16,581 bases of DNA from Clostridia bacterium (GTDB lineage Bacteria; Bacillota; Clostridia; Oscillospirales; CAG-272): positions 1 through 16,581 of the forward strand of contig CAAGGQ010000190.1 in assembly GCA_900769475.1 (NCBI GenBank), read 5' to 3'. The notes below the pieces were generated by a model. That model did not search any database, was not told where the DNA came from, and was given only the letters and a program-made list of their open reading frames with translations. This document shows, piece after piece, positions 1 through 6,987 of the stretch (its first letter is position 1; each line of letters begins with the position of its first letter). The position numbers were made by a program, and so were the translations under genes.

Positions 1-162
1 CCGGTAAAATCGGCCTTCTTCCAGGGACTGATGGCCGAGATTCTGCGCTACTATGAGAGCGGCGTTTCCAGCGTTACCCCCGAGGAAACCCTGGAGGTCA
101 TGCGCCTGTGCCAGGGCGCTGTCAGCGCTACCAAGCAGTGCGACACCTGGTTGGAGCTGTAA
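1..162 (+). CDS. C-terminal end of probable Gfo/Idh/MocA-family oxidoreductase (5' truncated by window)
   Basis: Reading frame 1 is open from the first base to a TAA at 160-162, giving the last 53 residues of a protein. The tail contains VTPEETLEVMRLCQGAVSAT and ends in WLEL. A helix of the type 'sPEEal.vmrl..aa..Sa..g' just before the C terminus is characteristic of NAD(P)-dependent sugar or inositol dehydrogenases of the Gfo/Idh/MocA family. The N-terminal Rossmann fold and catalytic lysine lie outside the window, so substrate and exact function cannot be judged. A strong terminator follows 4 bases after the stop, so this is the last gene of its transcript. The family call rests only on this short tail. 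Confidence 0.6.
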   Translation, partial: PVKSAFFQGLMAEILRYYESGVSSVTPEETLEVMRLCQGAVSATKQCDTWLEL

Positions 163-166
163 TATA

Positions 167-213
167 ATAAGATCCCTTCCCATGATAAACGTGGGGAGGG
201 ATCTTATTTTTTA
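167..213 (+). terminator. Rho-independent terminator after the oxidoreductase
   Basis: A 15-bp stem with a single G-T pair (167-181 with 193-207) and an 11-nt loop is followed by a T-rich run. It ends the transcript of the upstream gene. Confidence 0.93.
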
Positions 214-261
214 TATCTATTTTAAAACAACCTGGTGTCCTATTTATGCAACCATAAAGTG

Positions 262-873
262 TTATTTGCGACGAATCTTTTTACGGAATCCAAAAACAAA
301 TAAAAGAATACCGATTGCAGCGAGTCCTAACGAAAAACCAACACTGCTCATGTCTACGGGAGGATCATTTATGGTGTTGTAAAGTCCAAAGAACCCAAAG
401 AAAGTAAGTGCTGCACCCCAGATCATTTTTTTCTTACTACGAATGGGGGTATTTCTCCATTCGTCAAATTTCTTTTCAAGGTGTGCAATTTCTTCTGCAG
501 AAAGGTCGACAATATTATACAAGGGGGCACTGACAATTTTAGATCCCTTACTTAACACGTTCAGTGAGACCAGCTGATTATCTTCTACCATGATATTGAT
601 TTCCCAGCCATTGCCGAGGTTACTAAGGGCGCTTTTTCTTTCGAGTGAGTCTAAAATTGCTCCGGAAGACGAGGTGTTATTATAAACAGAAGCTTGGAAC
701 TTTCCGGCGCTTCGTTGAGCATCGGAGGTGGAATATACCACTAAGGAATGATGTCCGGGAGCCAGTTCATAGGTCATGTCATCACCTATTTTTATGGATT
801 TTTCTCCATCGACGGAAAGATAACCGCCAAAGTCCTTGTTACCGTCTATTGCGGTGTGAAGATATGCTGCCAT
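262..873 (-). CDS. Two-TM membrane protein of unknown function with N-terminal beta-rich domain (203 aa)
   Basis: I do not recognise a named family. The start at 873 is chosen because GGAGGAG lies 7 nt upstream; an in-frame ATG at 906 has no comparable site. Residues 1-120 alternate polar and hydrophobic residues (for example GGYLSVDGEKSIKIG, LAPGHHSLVVYSTS, EINIMVEDNQLVSLNV), which suggests a small beta-sandwich similar in outline to PEGA-like or surface-presentation domains. Residues 124-142 (LSAEEIAHLEKKFDEWRN) form an amphipathic helix. Two hydrophobic helices follow at about 149-166 and 176-196, ending in the basic tail FRKKIRRK. There is no signal peptide, so the beta domain is probably cytoplasmic and the protein anchored by its C-terminal hairpin. 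It is transcribed divergently from a small HTH regulator gene, and its promoter is covered by two palindromic operators, so it is probably normally repressed. Its function is unknown. Confidence 0.85.
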   Translation of the reverse strand: MAAYLHTAIDGNKDFGGYLSVDGEKSIKIGDDMTYELAPGHHSLVVYSTSDAQRSAGKFQASVYNNTSSSGAILDSLERKSALSNLGNGWEINIMVEDNQLVSLNVLSKGSKIVSAPLYNIVDLSAEEIAHLEKKFDEWRNTPIRSKKKMIWGAALTFFGFFGLYNTINDPPVDMSSVGFSLGLAAIGILLFVFGFRKKIRRK

Positions 874-894
874 TTTTTTTCTCCTCCAAAATGA

Positions 895-919
895 ATAATA
901 TACCAAAATGGTATATTAT
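895..919. promoter_or_regulatory. Operator 1: palindrome TATACCA-N3-TGGTATA with 11-bp arms
   Basis: Arms 895-905 and 909-919 are perfect inverted repeats around a 3-bp spacer. The core TATACCA/TGGTATA is repeated in a second palindrome whose centre is 24 bp away. It lies at the expected transcription start and early leader of the minus-strand membrane gene, so a bound dimer should block that transcript. The likely ligand is the HTH protein encoded at 983-1189 (inference from position). Confidence 0.85.
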
Positions 920-920
920 G

Positions 921-949
921 ATTATACCACAATGGTATAATAATGTCAA
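921..949. promoter_or_regulatory. Operator 2 with back-to-back divergent promoters
   Basis: The 21-bp palindrome 921-941 has 9-bp arms (ATTATACCA / TGGTATAAT) around a 3-bp spacer. Each arm read outward is an extended -10 (TGGTATAAT). On the minus strand TATAAT is at 926-921, with a perfect TTGACA -35 at 949-944 after 17 bp; this drives the membrane protein gene. On the plus strand TATAAT is at 936-941, preceded by TG at 933-934 but with no good -35; this fits a weaker promoter for the HTH gene. One bound dimer would cover both -10 boxes. Confidence 0.85.
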
Positions 950-982
950 TGGGTTTTAGAATTTTTTATTTTGGAGATAAAT

Positions 983-1189
983 ATGCGATTGAGATTACTC
1001 AGAAAGCAACGAAAAATATCTCAGTTGAAGCTTGCAATGGATCTCGGGATGAGTCAAAATAATATAAGTCGGTATGAAACAGGGGAAAGAGAGGCTGACT
1101 ATCGAACACTAATCATGATTGCAAATTATTTCAATGTATCCATTGATTATTTGTTGGAGCGAACGGACAATCCGGAAATAAATAGATGA
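983..1189 (+). CDS. Small Xre/Cro-CI-type HTH transcriptional regulator (68 aa)
   Basis: The protein is a single helix-turn-helix domain. Residues 13-33 carry the usual pattern (SQLKLAMDLGMSQNNISRYE): scaffold helix, turn, and recognition helix with SQNNISRYE. They are followed by GEREADYRTLIMIANYFNVSIDYLLER, the standard fourth and fifth helices of HTH_3 proteins. The start is ATG 983 because GGAG at 973-976 lies 6 nt upstream; the in-frame TTG at 971 would overlap that site. There is no effector or dimerisation domain beyond the HTH, so it probably acts as a constitutive dimeric repressor. The gene is divergent from the two-TM protein, and the paired operators between them make it the likely autorepressor of both. 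The only transcription stop after it is the hairpin at 1271-1309. Confidence 0.93.
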   Translation: MRLRLLRKQRKISQLKLAMDLGMSQNNISRYETGEREADYRTLIMIANYFNVSIDYLLERTDNPEINR

Positions 1190-1270
1190 AAATAGTTTTA
1201 TGGATTTTAGAATTGAATGGGACCGGAGTTAAGTGTGATTCAGTTTGTTTGGCTTTTGTTGTATAGAAGT

Positions 1271-1309
1271 AAAAAACCAAGGACGACAAAATATCGTCCT
1301 TGGTTTTTT
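1271..1309. terminator. Bidirectional terminator between HTH gene and SPFH gene
   Basis: A perfect 16-bp stem (1271-1286 with 1294-1309) has an A-run on the left arm and a T-run on the right, so it works in both directions. It can stop the HTH transcript on plus and the SPFH transcript on minus. Nothing else is seen in the gene-free stretch 1190-1366. Confidence 0.93.
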
Positions 1310-1366
1310 GTTTTTCTACGGAGTGAAAAGAGGATATCATTTCCCCTCGTATTTTCTCCGGGTTAA

Positions 1367-2422
1367 TTACGCGGCAGGCTCGGGGGGGATGACGTCTGCG
1401 GGAGCGTCCACCGTGGGGGCTCCACCCATGGTGGTTCCAATAGCGGCCAGCATGGCGTAAAAATCATCGGTGCTGAAATAGGTTTCGGGAAGCTTGCCGT
1501 CCCACTGCAGGATGTAGTAGTAGAGCAGGAGGTTGTGCAGATCCTCGTCGGTAAGATTCTCGGGATCCTTAGCAAAGATGTCTCGCACCTGTCCGATCAC
1601 AGCGGCGTCCTTCTGACCGGCGTATTCGGCGGCGTCGGCCTGAATCTTCACTACGTCCAGCTCGGCATTGGCCGCGATCACAGCTACCTTTGCCGAGGCT
1701 TCAGCCTCGATCTGGGCACGCTTTGCGGCGGCCTCGGCTTCCATGATCTTCTGTTCCTCCTCAATCTTGGCCTGCTTACTCTTTTGCTCTGCCACCTGCT
1801 TTGCCTCCACGGCATCGGTGAAGGCATCCGAGAAGTCCAGGTTCTCCATGGAGGCGTCGATTACAATAATGTTATAGCTTTCCAGCTTGGAGGTCAGCAC
1901 CTGGCGAATGTTCTGGGAGAGCTGGGCACGGTTGCTGAGCAGCTCCTCGGCGGTGTATTTGGCCATTTCGCTCTTGACCGCCTCCTGCACCCGGGGCTGA
2001 ATAATGGTTTCGTAGTAGGCAACGCCAATGTCCTTGTAGATCATCTGGGCGTTCTGCTTGGAGATCTGATAGTTCAGGGTGTAGGTTACCGCTACCTCCT
2101 GGATATCCGAAGAGAAGCAGAGAAGATCGATGGAGGCCTTCTGGTTTCGGTTGTCCATGTTGACCACGCTCTTCCAGGGGGCTACAAAGTGCACACCGGC
2201 TTCAAAGGTTTCTTCCTCTACCTTACCAAAGGTGGTAATGATGCCCGTGTGTCCCGTGGGGACGGTACGCAGGCAACTCACGCCAATGGTAGCCACGGCG
2301 ATCAGCGCCAGCACGGTGGCGGGGAGCACGCGGGAAAGGAAGCGGTTTCCCTTGGTCTTTAGGAACAACAGTCCTACCGCGGCGAGCAAAACGAGCAAAC
2401 CAACAACAAACAATGCAATCAT
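1367..2422 (-). CDS. SPFH/band 7 (prohibitin-like) membrane protein (351 aa)
   Basis: Two hydrophobic helices at residues 2-22 and 33-50 anchor the protein. A band 7 domain follows from about residue 53, opening with RTVPTGHTGIITTFGKV and GVHFVAPW, the typical first strands of prohibitin and HflK/HflC-like proteins. Residues 205-270 are a long Ala/Glu/Lys-rich helix (EAKQVAEQKSKQAKIEEEQ and onward) expected to form the coiled coil used for oligomerisation. The C terminus has YYYILQWDGKLP and ends in a short Pro/Ala tail. SPFH proteins build large membrane-associated rings or cages that organise microdomains or regulate membrane proteases; the specific role here is unknown. The start at 2422 is chosen because AAGGAG sits 8 nt upstream; ATG 2428 is only 2 nt from it. 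It has its own strong promoter and is divergent from the large surface protein gene. Confidence 0.92.
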   Translation of the reverse strand: MIALFVVGLLVLLAAVGLLFLKTKGNRFLSRVLPATVLALIAVATIGVSCLRTVPTGHTGIITTFGKVEEETFEAGVHFVAPWKSVVNMDNRNQKASIDLLCFSSDIQEVAVTYTLNYQISKQNAQMIYKDIGVAYYETIIQPRVQEAVKSEMAKYTAEELLSNRAQLSQNIRQVLTSKLESYNIIVIDASMENLDFSDAFTDAVEAKQVAEQKSKQAKIEEEQKIMEAEAAAKRAQIEAEASAKVAVIAANAELDVVKIQADAAEYAGQKDAAVIGQVRDIFAKDPENLTDEDLHNLLLYYYILQWDGKLPETYFSTDDFYAMLAAIGTTMGGAPTVDAPADVIPPEPAA

Positions 2423-2473
2423 AATCATTTCTCCTTTCTTGCCGGTTCTGCCGGCCCGTATGATTGTAATAAT

Positions 2474-2502
2474 ATAATACCACAATTAGCAAATGCTGTC
2501 AA
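2474..2502 (-). promoter_or_regulatory. Sigma-A promoter of the SPFH gene
   Basis: On the minus strand TTGACA (2502-2497) is followed after exactly 17 bp by TATTAT (2479-2474), about 50 bp before the start codon. Confidence 0.85.
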
Positions 2503-2532
2503 GTGATTTTATAAAGATTTTTCACGATTTAC

Positions 2533-2548
2533 ATTTTGTTAACAAAAT
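2533..2548. promoter_or_regulatory. Perfect 16-bp palindrome between two divergent promoters
   Basis: ATTTTGTTAACAAAAT is its own reverse complement. It lies between the -35 of the SPFH promoter (2502) and the -35 of the surface-protein promoter (2585). This position suits a shared operator, but no cognate regulator is encoded nearby, and AT-rich palindromes of this length can occur by chance. Confidence 0.4.
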
Positions 2549-2584
2549 TAAAAGATACGGAGATGGAAAAGAGGGGGAGAACGC

Positions 2585-2613
2585 TTGACATTTTTTGCGG
2601 AATATGATATGAT
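2585..2613 (+). promoter_or_regulatory. Sigma-A promoter of the large surface protein
   Basis: TTGACA 2585-2590, a 17-bp spacer and TATGAT 2608-2613 put the transcript start near 2620. That is too close for the in-frame ATG at 2622 to be the translation start and supports ATG 2682. Confidence 0.88.
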
Positions 2614-2681
2614 GAAAAGGAATGAAAATCCCCAAAAAGCCGCGCTTTTTGGAAAAAAGGAAGATTGAGGGAGTATACTCC

Positions 2682-5600
2682 ATGAAACAAAGATATTTGG
2701 CATGGATACGGTCGAGTGTATCCATGATATTGTGTTGTGTTCTGCTGTGGGGCGGGGTCATCCCGCTGACCGCGCAGGAAAGCGACGACGTGACCGGGGC
2801 GCTGGATTTTCGTCTGCCGGGAGGCGGCAACGAGGAGGTTCTTTCGGCGGATCAGCTCTTTGACCGCCTGTTCGACCACTCCTTGGCGGCCGAGGAGCAG
2901 GCCTATCTGCAGGGACTGTCCGCGCTGTCCTTCCGCTATAGTGGTCTGATTCCCAACAGCATCGTTACCACCCATTACCATGGGGAGACGGCCACTCTGG
3001 ACGTGCAGGTACCCGCCTACACGTACACGGCCAACAACGGGGTGCAGGTCTCCTGGATCCCCCAAACCGCCACCCTGGGCGAGACCACGCTGTCCTTTGC
3101 TCCGGAGGGAGAGGGCTATGCCTGCCAATTTGGGGGCCTGCTGTATTCGGATGATTTTCCCATTCAGATCTCCTTTGCCTGGGAGGCCACTCTGCCGGCA
3201 ACGTTGACCGACGAGCTTTGGAATCGCGCCTTTGCGGATGGAAGCGAGGCCCTGGAGCTTCTTTTGGAATACGAAACCAAGGAGCTACAGCCCTATCGGG
3301 AGGCGTTAGCGCGGTACGAGGCCTATCGGGCGTACCTGCAGGCGGTGGAGGATCACCGCCAATATCTGGCCGATCTGGAGGCTTACGCCACGGCGGTGGA
3401 GGCCTATGAAGCCTACCGGGTGGCTTACGAGGCCTATTCCCGCCAACTGGAGGCCTATCTTCTGCGGCAGAAGTACGAGGAAGACCTGCAGCACTACTAT
3501 GACTATCAGAATTTCTTAAAGAACGATCTGGAAAAGTACAACAATTATCTGATTTATCGGAACCAAGTGGATGCCGTGTGGAAGAAGCTGGGGATCCTGG
3601 AGGCTCTCTTTACCACCGACAGCAACAAATGGCAGATGTACGCCTCCATCATGGGCGATACGGTCACCACGGTGGTGGCGCGTAAGGCCGAGTTGATCAC
3701 CGCCGGGTGCAACGCCCAAGACATTGAAAGTGCCGGCGCGGCAACGGTGCGTCTGCGTCCTCTGCTCAAGGGCTACGCCGACCTGCGCCAGGCGGAGTAC
3801 CCCTCGGAGCACGCCCGCGTGACTGCTTTGTATACGTACTACACTCAAAATTATACCGCCCTGCGGGATACCTTTGCCCAGCTCTACGGTGCGCTGGTTT
3901 CTCTGTATGATAACGAATTCGTGGTCCTGGCGCTGAACAGTCGGGGCAAGCTGGCGCATTTCCAGCAGTTCGTTGGTCAGCTCTACGTCACGGTCACCTG
4001 CCTGGACGATAGCGAAAAGGGCATTCGTATGGAGAACTGGAGGATCAGCGGCAAGACCCTGGCCCAGGTGGTAGAGCCGGCCCAACTTCTGCCCGATACT
4101 ATCGTATCGGATCCCGCCGGCGTTTCCATGCCCGCCGTGGAGGTGGAGAAGGTAGAAAAGGTGGAGCCCATCGAAAAGCCTACGGTGGAGCCTCCCCGGG
4201 TGGAGAAGCCCCTGGAGCCCGCACGGGTGGAAAAGCCCGTGGAGCCTGCCTGCGTGGCCGCCCCCGATACCGCCAATCCGCCCCCCGAGGCACCCCATCC
4301 CGGAGAGATGCCCCCAAAGCCTGCTTTGGAGGCTTCCTTGGAGGCTTTGGCCGAGGCGATCCGTGGAGGGAAGGTGATCCGTCGGGAGCCCCTGGGAACC
4401 CCCGGAACGCTGTGCCTGGAAAAGACGATCTCCTGTCCCGTTTCCATTCAGAATCTCAAGACCGTGACCTTCTACGATTACGACGGCACCACCGTGCTGG
4501 ATCAGCAGATGGTGGACTACGGCCAATCGGTGACCTACGCCGGCCCCAGCGTGAAAAAAGAGGACGGACATAACACCTACGAATTCCTGGGCTGGGTCCT
4601 GGCCGATGGTTCTCCCGCCGTCTTCTCGGAGGTGCGGGGCAATCTTTCGGTCTACGCCAGCTATAAGATCACCCCTCGCACTTACCGCATTACCTGGATC
4701 CTGGACGGTGTGGAGAAGGTGACCTACTGTCGCTACGGGGAGATGCCAACCCCTCCCTTTGCCATGACCAAGCCCGACGATACCGCCCATTCCTACGTGT
4801 TCTCGGGATGGGATACCCCTGTGGTTCCCGCCGCAGGGGATGCCACCTACGTGGGCTCCTTCCTGCAAACGCCCCATCGATACACCGTGACCTGGGTGGT
4901 GGGGGGGCATACGGTGACCCAGCAGGTGGAATACGGCGCCTATCCCGCCTACCCTGAGGGAACCCCGACTCTGGCGGCCGACGATTATTTTTATGAATTC
5001 ATGTCCTGGGATCGCAGTCTGCTCATGCCTGTGACCTCCGACGTAACCTTTACCGCCTCCTTCCGCAAGCAGCCCCTGGCCACCGCGGGGAGCGGCACGC
5101 CCCTCTCCATAGAGCACGGTGAGACCTCGGTGACCGTTTTGGCGGGCAACTCTACGGTGCGCCTGGCCGATGTGGCAAGCTACGCCCAGAGGGAAGGGAA
5201 GGCTCTGATCCTACAATGGAACAGCCTGCGGGTGACCGTAAAGGCCGCCGATCTGGAGCTTCTTACTTCTTCTGCCTGTCGTCAGATGTCCGTCAAGAGT
5301 GAAACCGCTCTGCAGGGCGAGCTTCTGACCCTGCGTTGTCTGAACCAGGGTGGAAAGGAGATCGCGCTGAGCCTTCCTCTTACCGCCGAGGCGATCTGCC
5401 TGCGGGAGAACGGAGAGCGTTACGCCTACTATTTTACAACGGCGGACGGCTATGACGTCCATCCTTTCGAGAGTGCCGATGTTTCGGGTGGCTTCTCGGT
5501 GCTGGTCAAGCCCGTGCACGCCATTTCCGTTGCCCCCAACGAGTTCTGTCATACCTCGTCTATGCAGCCCACGGCCGCCGTGGGAGATTGGGTCTCCCTG

Positions 5601-6239
5601 GAGCCGGCCCACGAGGCCGCCTATGAGATCGTGGGAGCCGCCGTGACTCTTGCCAACGGCAGCTCCGTGGCGGTGACCCGGGATGCCGAGGGGAAGCTGG
5701 GCTTCTTCATGCCTGCGGGAGAGGTGCAGATCACCCTGCAGGTGGAAAAGATCGCGTATCGGGTGACCTTCCTGGTCAACGGCACGATTTACGCCGAACA
5801 GACCTATGCCTTTGGCGATACGATCCTGCCCCCTGCCGATCCCACTCTGCCTTCGGACGGCGTTTACACCTATACCTTCTCTCAATGGTCGCCCCTGCCT
5901 ACCCTGGCCGTGGGAGAGGAGCGGGAGCTGGTCTTTGAGGCGGTGATTTCCAAGACCCTTTTGGAGGGCAAGGATCCCTACCATTCGGGCAACGATAACA
6001 ATCGCTTTTTAACCACCTATCTGCCCATTGCTCTGGGCGTGGTGGCTCTGGCCGTGGGAGCCTTCTTCCTCCTGCGGCATCGCAAAAAGAAGATGGTATC
6101 CATCGCAGACACCCTTGTGGAAGAAACTCCCGTACAGGATGCTGCGCCGGACGCTGCCAAGGAGGCTTCCGTGGCAGAAGCGGAGGAGCCTTCGGATGAG
6201 CGGATCGCTCCTGCGGAGGATGCCCCAGCCGAAGAATAA
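2682..6239 (+). CDS. Large secreted, membrane-anchored surface protein with Tyr-striped helical region and InlB-like repeats (1185 aa)
   Basis: The start is ATG 2682, with GAGGGAG about 8 nt upstream; ATG 2622 would coincide with the transcript start. Residues 1-32 form a signal peptide (basic MKQRYLAWIR, hydrophobic core, cleavage near LTAQ). Residues 195-300 are strongly helical and tyrosine-rich (repeated EAY units). Residues 485-550 are an extended Glu/Lys/Pro linker (VEKVEP, VEKPLEP, VEKPVEP). Three InlB/Flg_new-type beta repeats follow at about 593-662, 667-729 and 733-795; each begins V/I-T-hydrophobic and has a YxFxxW-type motif (YEFLGW, YVFSGW, YEFMSW). A domain at 968-1022 carries the FFMPAGEVQI motif common in such proteins, and a fourth repeat is at about 1026-1090. 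A TM helix (1112-1131), the stop-transfer RHRKKK and a 45-residue acidic cytoplasmic tail end the protein. There is no LPXTG motif, so it is held by the TM helix. It is probably an adhesin or envelope stalk; the ligand is unknown. Confidence 0.9.
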   Translation: MKQRYLAWIRSSVSMILCCVLLWGGVIPLTAQESDDVTGALDFRLPGGGNEEVLSADQLFDRLFDHSLAAEEQAYLQGLSALSFRYSGLIPNSIVTTHYHGETATLDVQVPAYTYTANNGVQVSWIPQTATLGETTLSFAPEGEGYACQFGGLLYSDDFPIQISFAWEATLPATLTDELWNRAFADGSEALELLLEYETKELQPYREALARYEAYRAYLQAVEDHRQYLADLEAYATAVEAYEAYRVAYEAYSRQLEAYLLRQKYEEDLQHYYDYQNFLKNDLEKYNNYLIYRNQVDAVWKKLGILEALFTTDSNKWQMYASIMGDTVTTVVARKAELITAGCNAQDIESAGAATVRLRPLLKGYADLRQAEYPSEHARVTALYTYYTQNYTALRDTFAQLYGALVSLYDNEFVVLALNSRGKLAHFQQFVGQLYVTVTCLDDSEKGIRMENWRISGKTLAQVVEPAQLLPDTIVSDPAGVSMPAVEVEKVEKVEPIEKPTVEPPRVEKPLEPARVEKPVEPACVAAPDTANPPPEAPHPGEMPPKPALEASLEALAEAIRGGKVIRREPLGTPGTLCLEKTISCPVSIQNLKTVTFYDYDGTTVLDQQMVDYGQSVTYAGPSVKKEDGHNTYEFLGWVLADGSPAVFSEVRGNLSVYASYKITPRTYRITWILDGVEKVTYCRYGEMPTPPFAMTKPDDTAHSYVFSGWDTPVVPAAGDATYVGSFLQTPHRYTVTWVVGGHTVTQQVEYGAYPAYPEGTPTLAADDYFYEFMSWDRSLLMPVTSDVTFTASFRKQPLATAGSGTPLSIEHGETSVTVLAGNSTVRLADVASYAQREGKALILQWNSLRVTVKAADLELLTSSACRQMSVKSETALQGELLTLRCLNQGGKEIALSLPLTAEAICLRENGERYAYYFTTADGYDVHPFESADVSGGFSVLVKPVHAISVAPNEFCHTSSMQPTAAVGDWVSLEPAHEAAYEIVGAAVTLANGSSVAVTRDAEGKLGFFMPAGEVQITLQVEKIAYRVTFLVNGTIYAEQTYAFGDTILPPADPTLPSDGVYTYTFSQWSPLPTLAVGEERELVFEAVISKTLLEGKDPYHSGNDNNRFLTTYLPIALGVVALAVGAFFLLRHRKKKMVSIADTLVEETPVQDAAPDAAKEASVAEAEEPSDERIAPAEDAPAEE

Positions 6240-6275
6240 AAAATACGGCTGCCGTAAAAATGATTACGGCAGCCG
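6238..6275 (-). terminator. Terminator of the pseudouridine synthase gene
   Basis: A perfect 12-bp GC-rich stem (6246-6257 with 6264-6275) and a 6-nt loop are followed on the minus strand by TATTTTTT. The plus side lacks a T-run, so termination is expected mainly for the minus transcript; it may also protect the 3' end of the surface-protein mRNA. Confidence 0.88.
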
Positions 6276-6287
6276 CTGTATCCTGCG

Positions 6288-6953
6288 TCAGGATTCGATT
6301 TTCCGTGGGAGAGTTGCAAAGGCGTCCCAGGGCTCGCCTGTGGGACAGGCCGAGTGGATAACCGTCTTCCCGGTTACGGGATGAAGGAAGGTCAACCGAT
6401 GGGAAAAGAGAGCAATGGGGTGGTTGTGACGCGCCCCGTATTTTCGATCCCCCAGGAGGGGAAGCTTTCGGTGGGAGAATTGGGCGCGGATCTGATGGGT
6501 GCGCCCGGTGTGCAACCGCACCAGAAGTAGGGAAATCGTCCCAAAGGCGTCGGTATCCAGGGTTTCCAGCAAACGGTAGTCCAGAATCGCTTCTTTTACT
6601 CCCTTGCGCTCCCGCTCCACCACAAAGGTCTTGTTGATCCTGCGGTCGTGAAAGAGCAGATCGCAAAGGGGTCCCTCGGGTTCCTCGGGGATCCCTTCCA
6701 CCACGGCCAGGTATTCCTTTTTCAGTGTGTGGGATTGTACCTGCGCCGAAAGAGCGGCGGCACTGCGGGGCGTTTTGGCATAGACCATTACGCCGCCTAC
6801 TCCACGGTCCAGACGGTGGATCACGCCAACGTAGTCGCGATTCTCGGCGGCCAGGAGGTCGGCCAGGCTGTTTCCGGCTTCGGTTTGCTCGGAGAGGAGC
6901 TCCGGCGGCTTTTGTACCACCCAAAGGGTGTTGTCTTGATATAGGATGTTCAT
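6288..6953 (-). CDS. RluA-family RNA pseudouridine synthase without S4 domain (221 aa)
   Basis: The enzyme isomerises specific uridines in rRNA or tRNA to pseudouridine. The catalytic motif HRLDRGVGG is at residues 46-54, with the essential aspartate at D49. The second family signature, HTGRTHQIRAQF, is at 148-159, followed by LLGDRKYG. The protein is shorter than RluC/RluD (about 320 aa) because it lacks the N-terminal S4 RNA-binding domain, so it resembles the compact RluA-type members; the target uridine cannot be assigned. ATG 6953 was chosen because AAAGGA lies about 6 nt upstream and the protein then begins MNILYQDNTLWVVQKP, the normal family N terminus. It is divergent from the biotin ligase gene, with only 34 bp between start codons. 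Confidence 0.93.
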   Translation of the reverse strand: MNILYQDNTLWVVQKPPELLSEQTEAGNSLADLLAAENRDYVGVIHRLDRGVGGVMVYAKTPRSAAALSAQVQSHTLKKEYLAVVEGIPEEPEGPLCDLLFHDRRINKTFVVERERKGVKEAILDYRLLETLDTDAFGTISLLLVRLHTGRTHQIRAQFSHRKLPLLGDRKYGARHNHPIALFSHRLTFLHPVTGKTVIHSACPTGEPWDAFATLPRKIES

Positions 6954-6987
6954 AGAGATTCCTTTCGGGGAAATGAAGGAGATGTGT

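Noticed and set aside
53..382. Plus-strand open frame crossing the first terminator
   Set aside because: It is out of frame with the oxidoreductase tail, passes through a strong terminator and lies antisense to the membrane protein gene.
895..941. CRISPR-like or direct repeats in the 895-941 region
   Set aside because: The two units are palindromic operators within one promoter region, not spaced repeats with variable spacers. No CRISPR array was seen in the window.
262..1189. Classical type II toxin-antitoxin pair
   Set aside because: The genes are divergent rather than in one operon, the 203-aa membrane protein matches no toxin fold I can recognise, and the HTH protein has no separate toxin-binding tail.
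2622..2681. Upstream ATG extending the surface protein by 20 residues
   Set aside because: The consensus promoter places the transcript start at about 2620, leaving no leader; the next ATG has a good ribosome binding site and starts a proper signal peptide.
3516..5117. Long minus-strand open frame opposite the surface protein
   Set aside because: Antisense shadow rich in Gly/His/Leu, no start signal, no recognisable domain.
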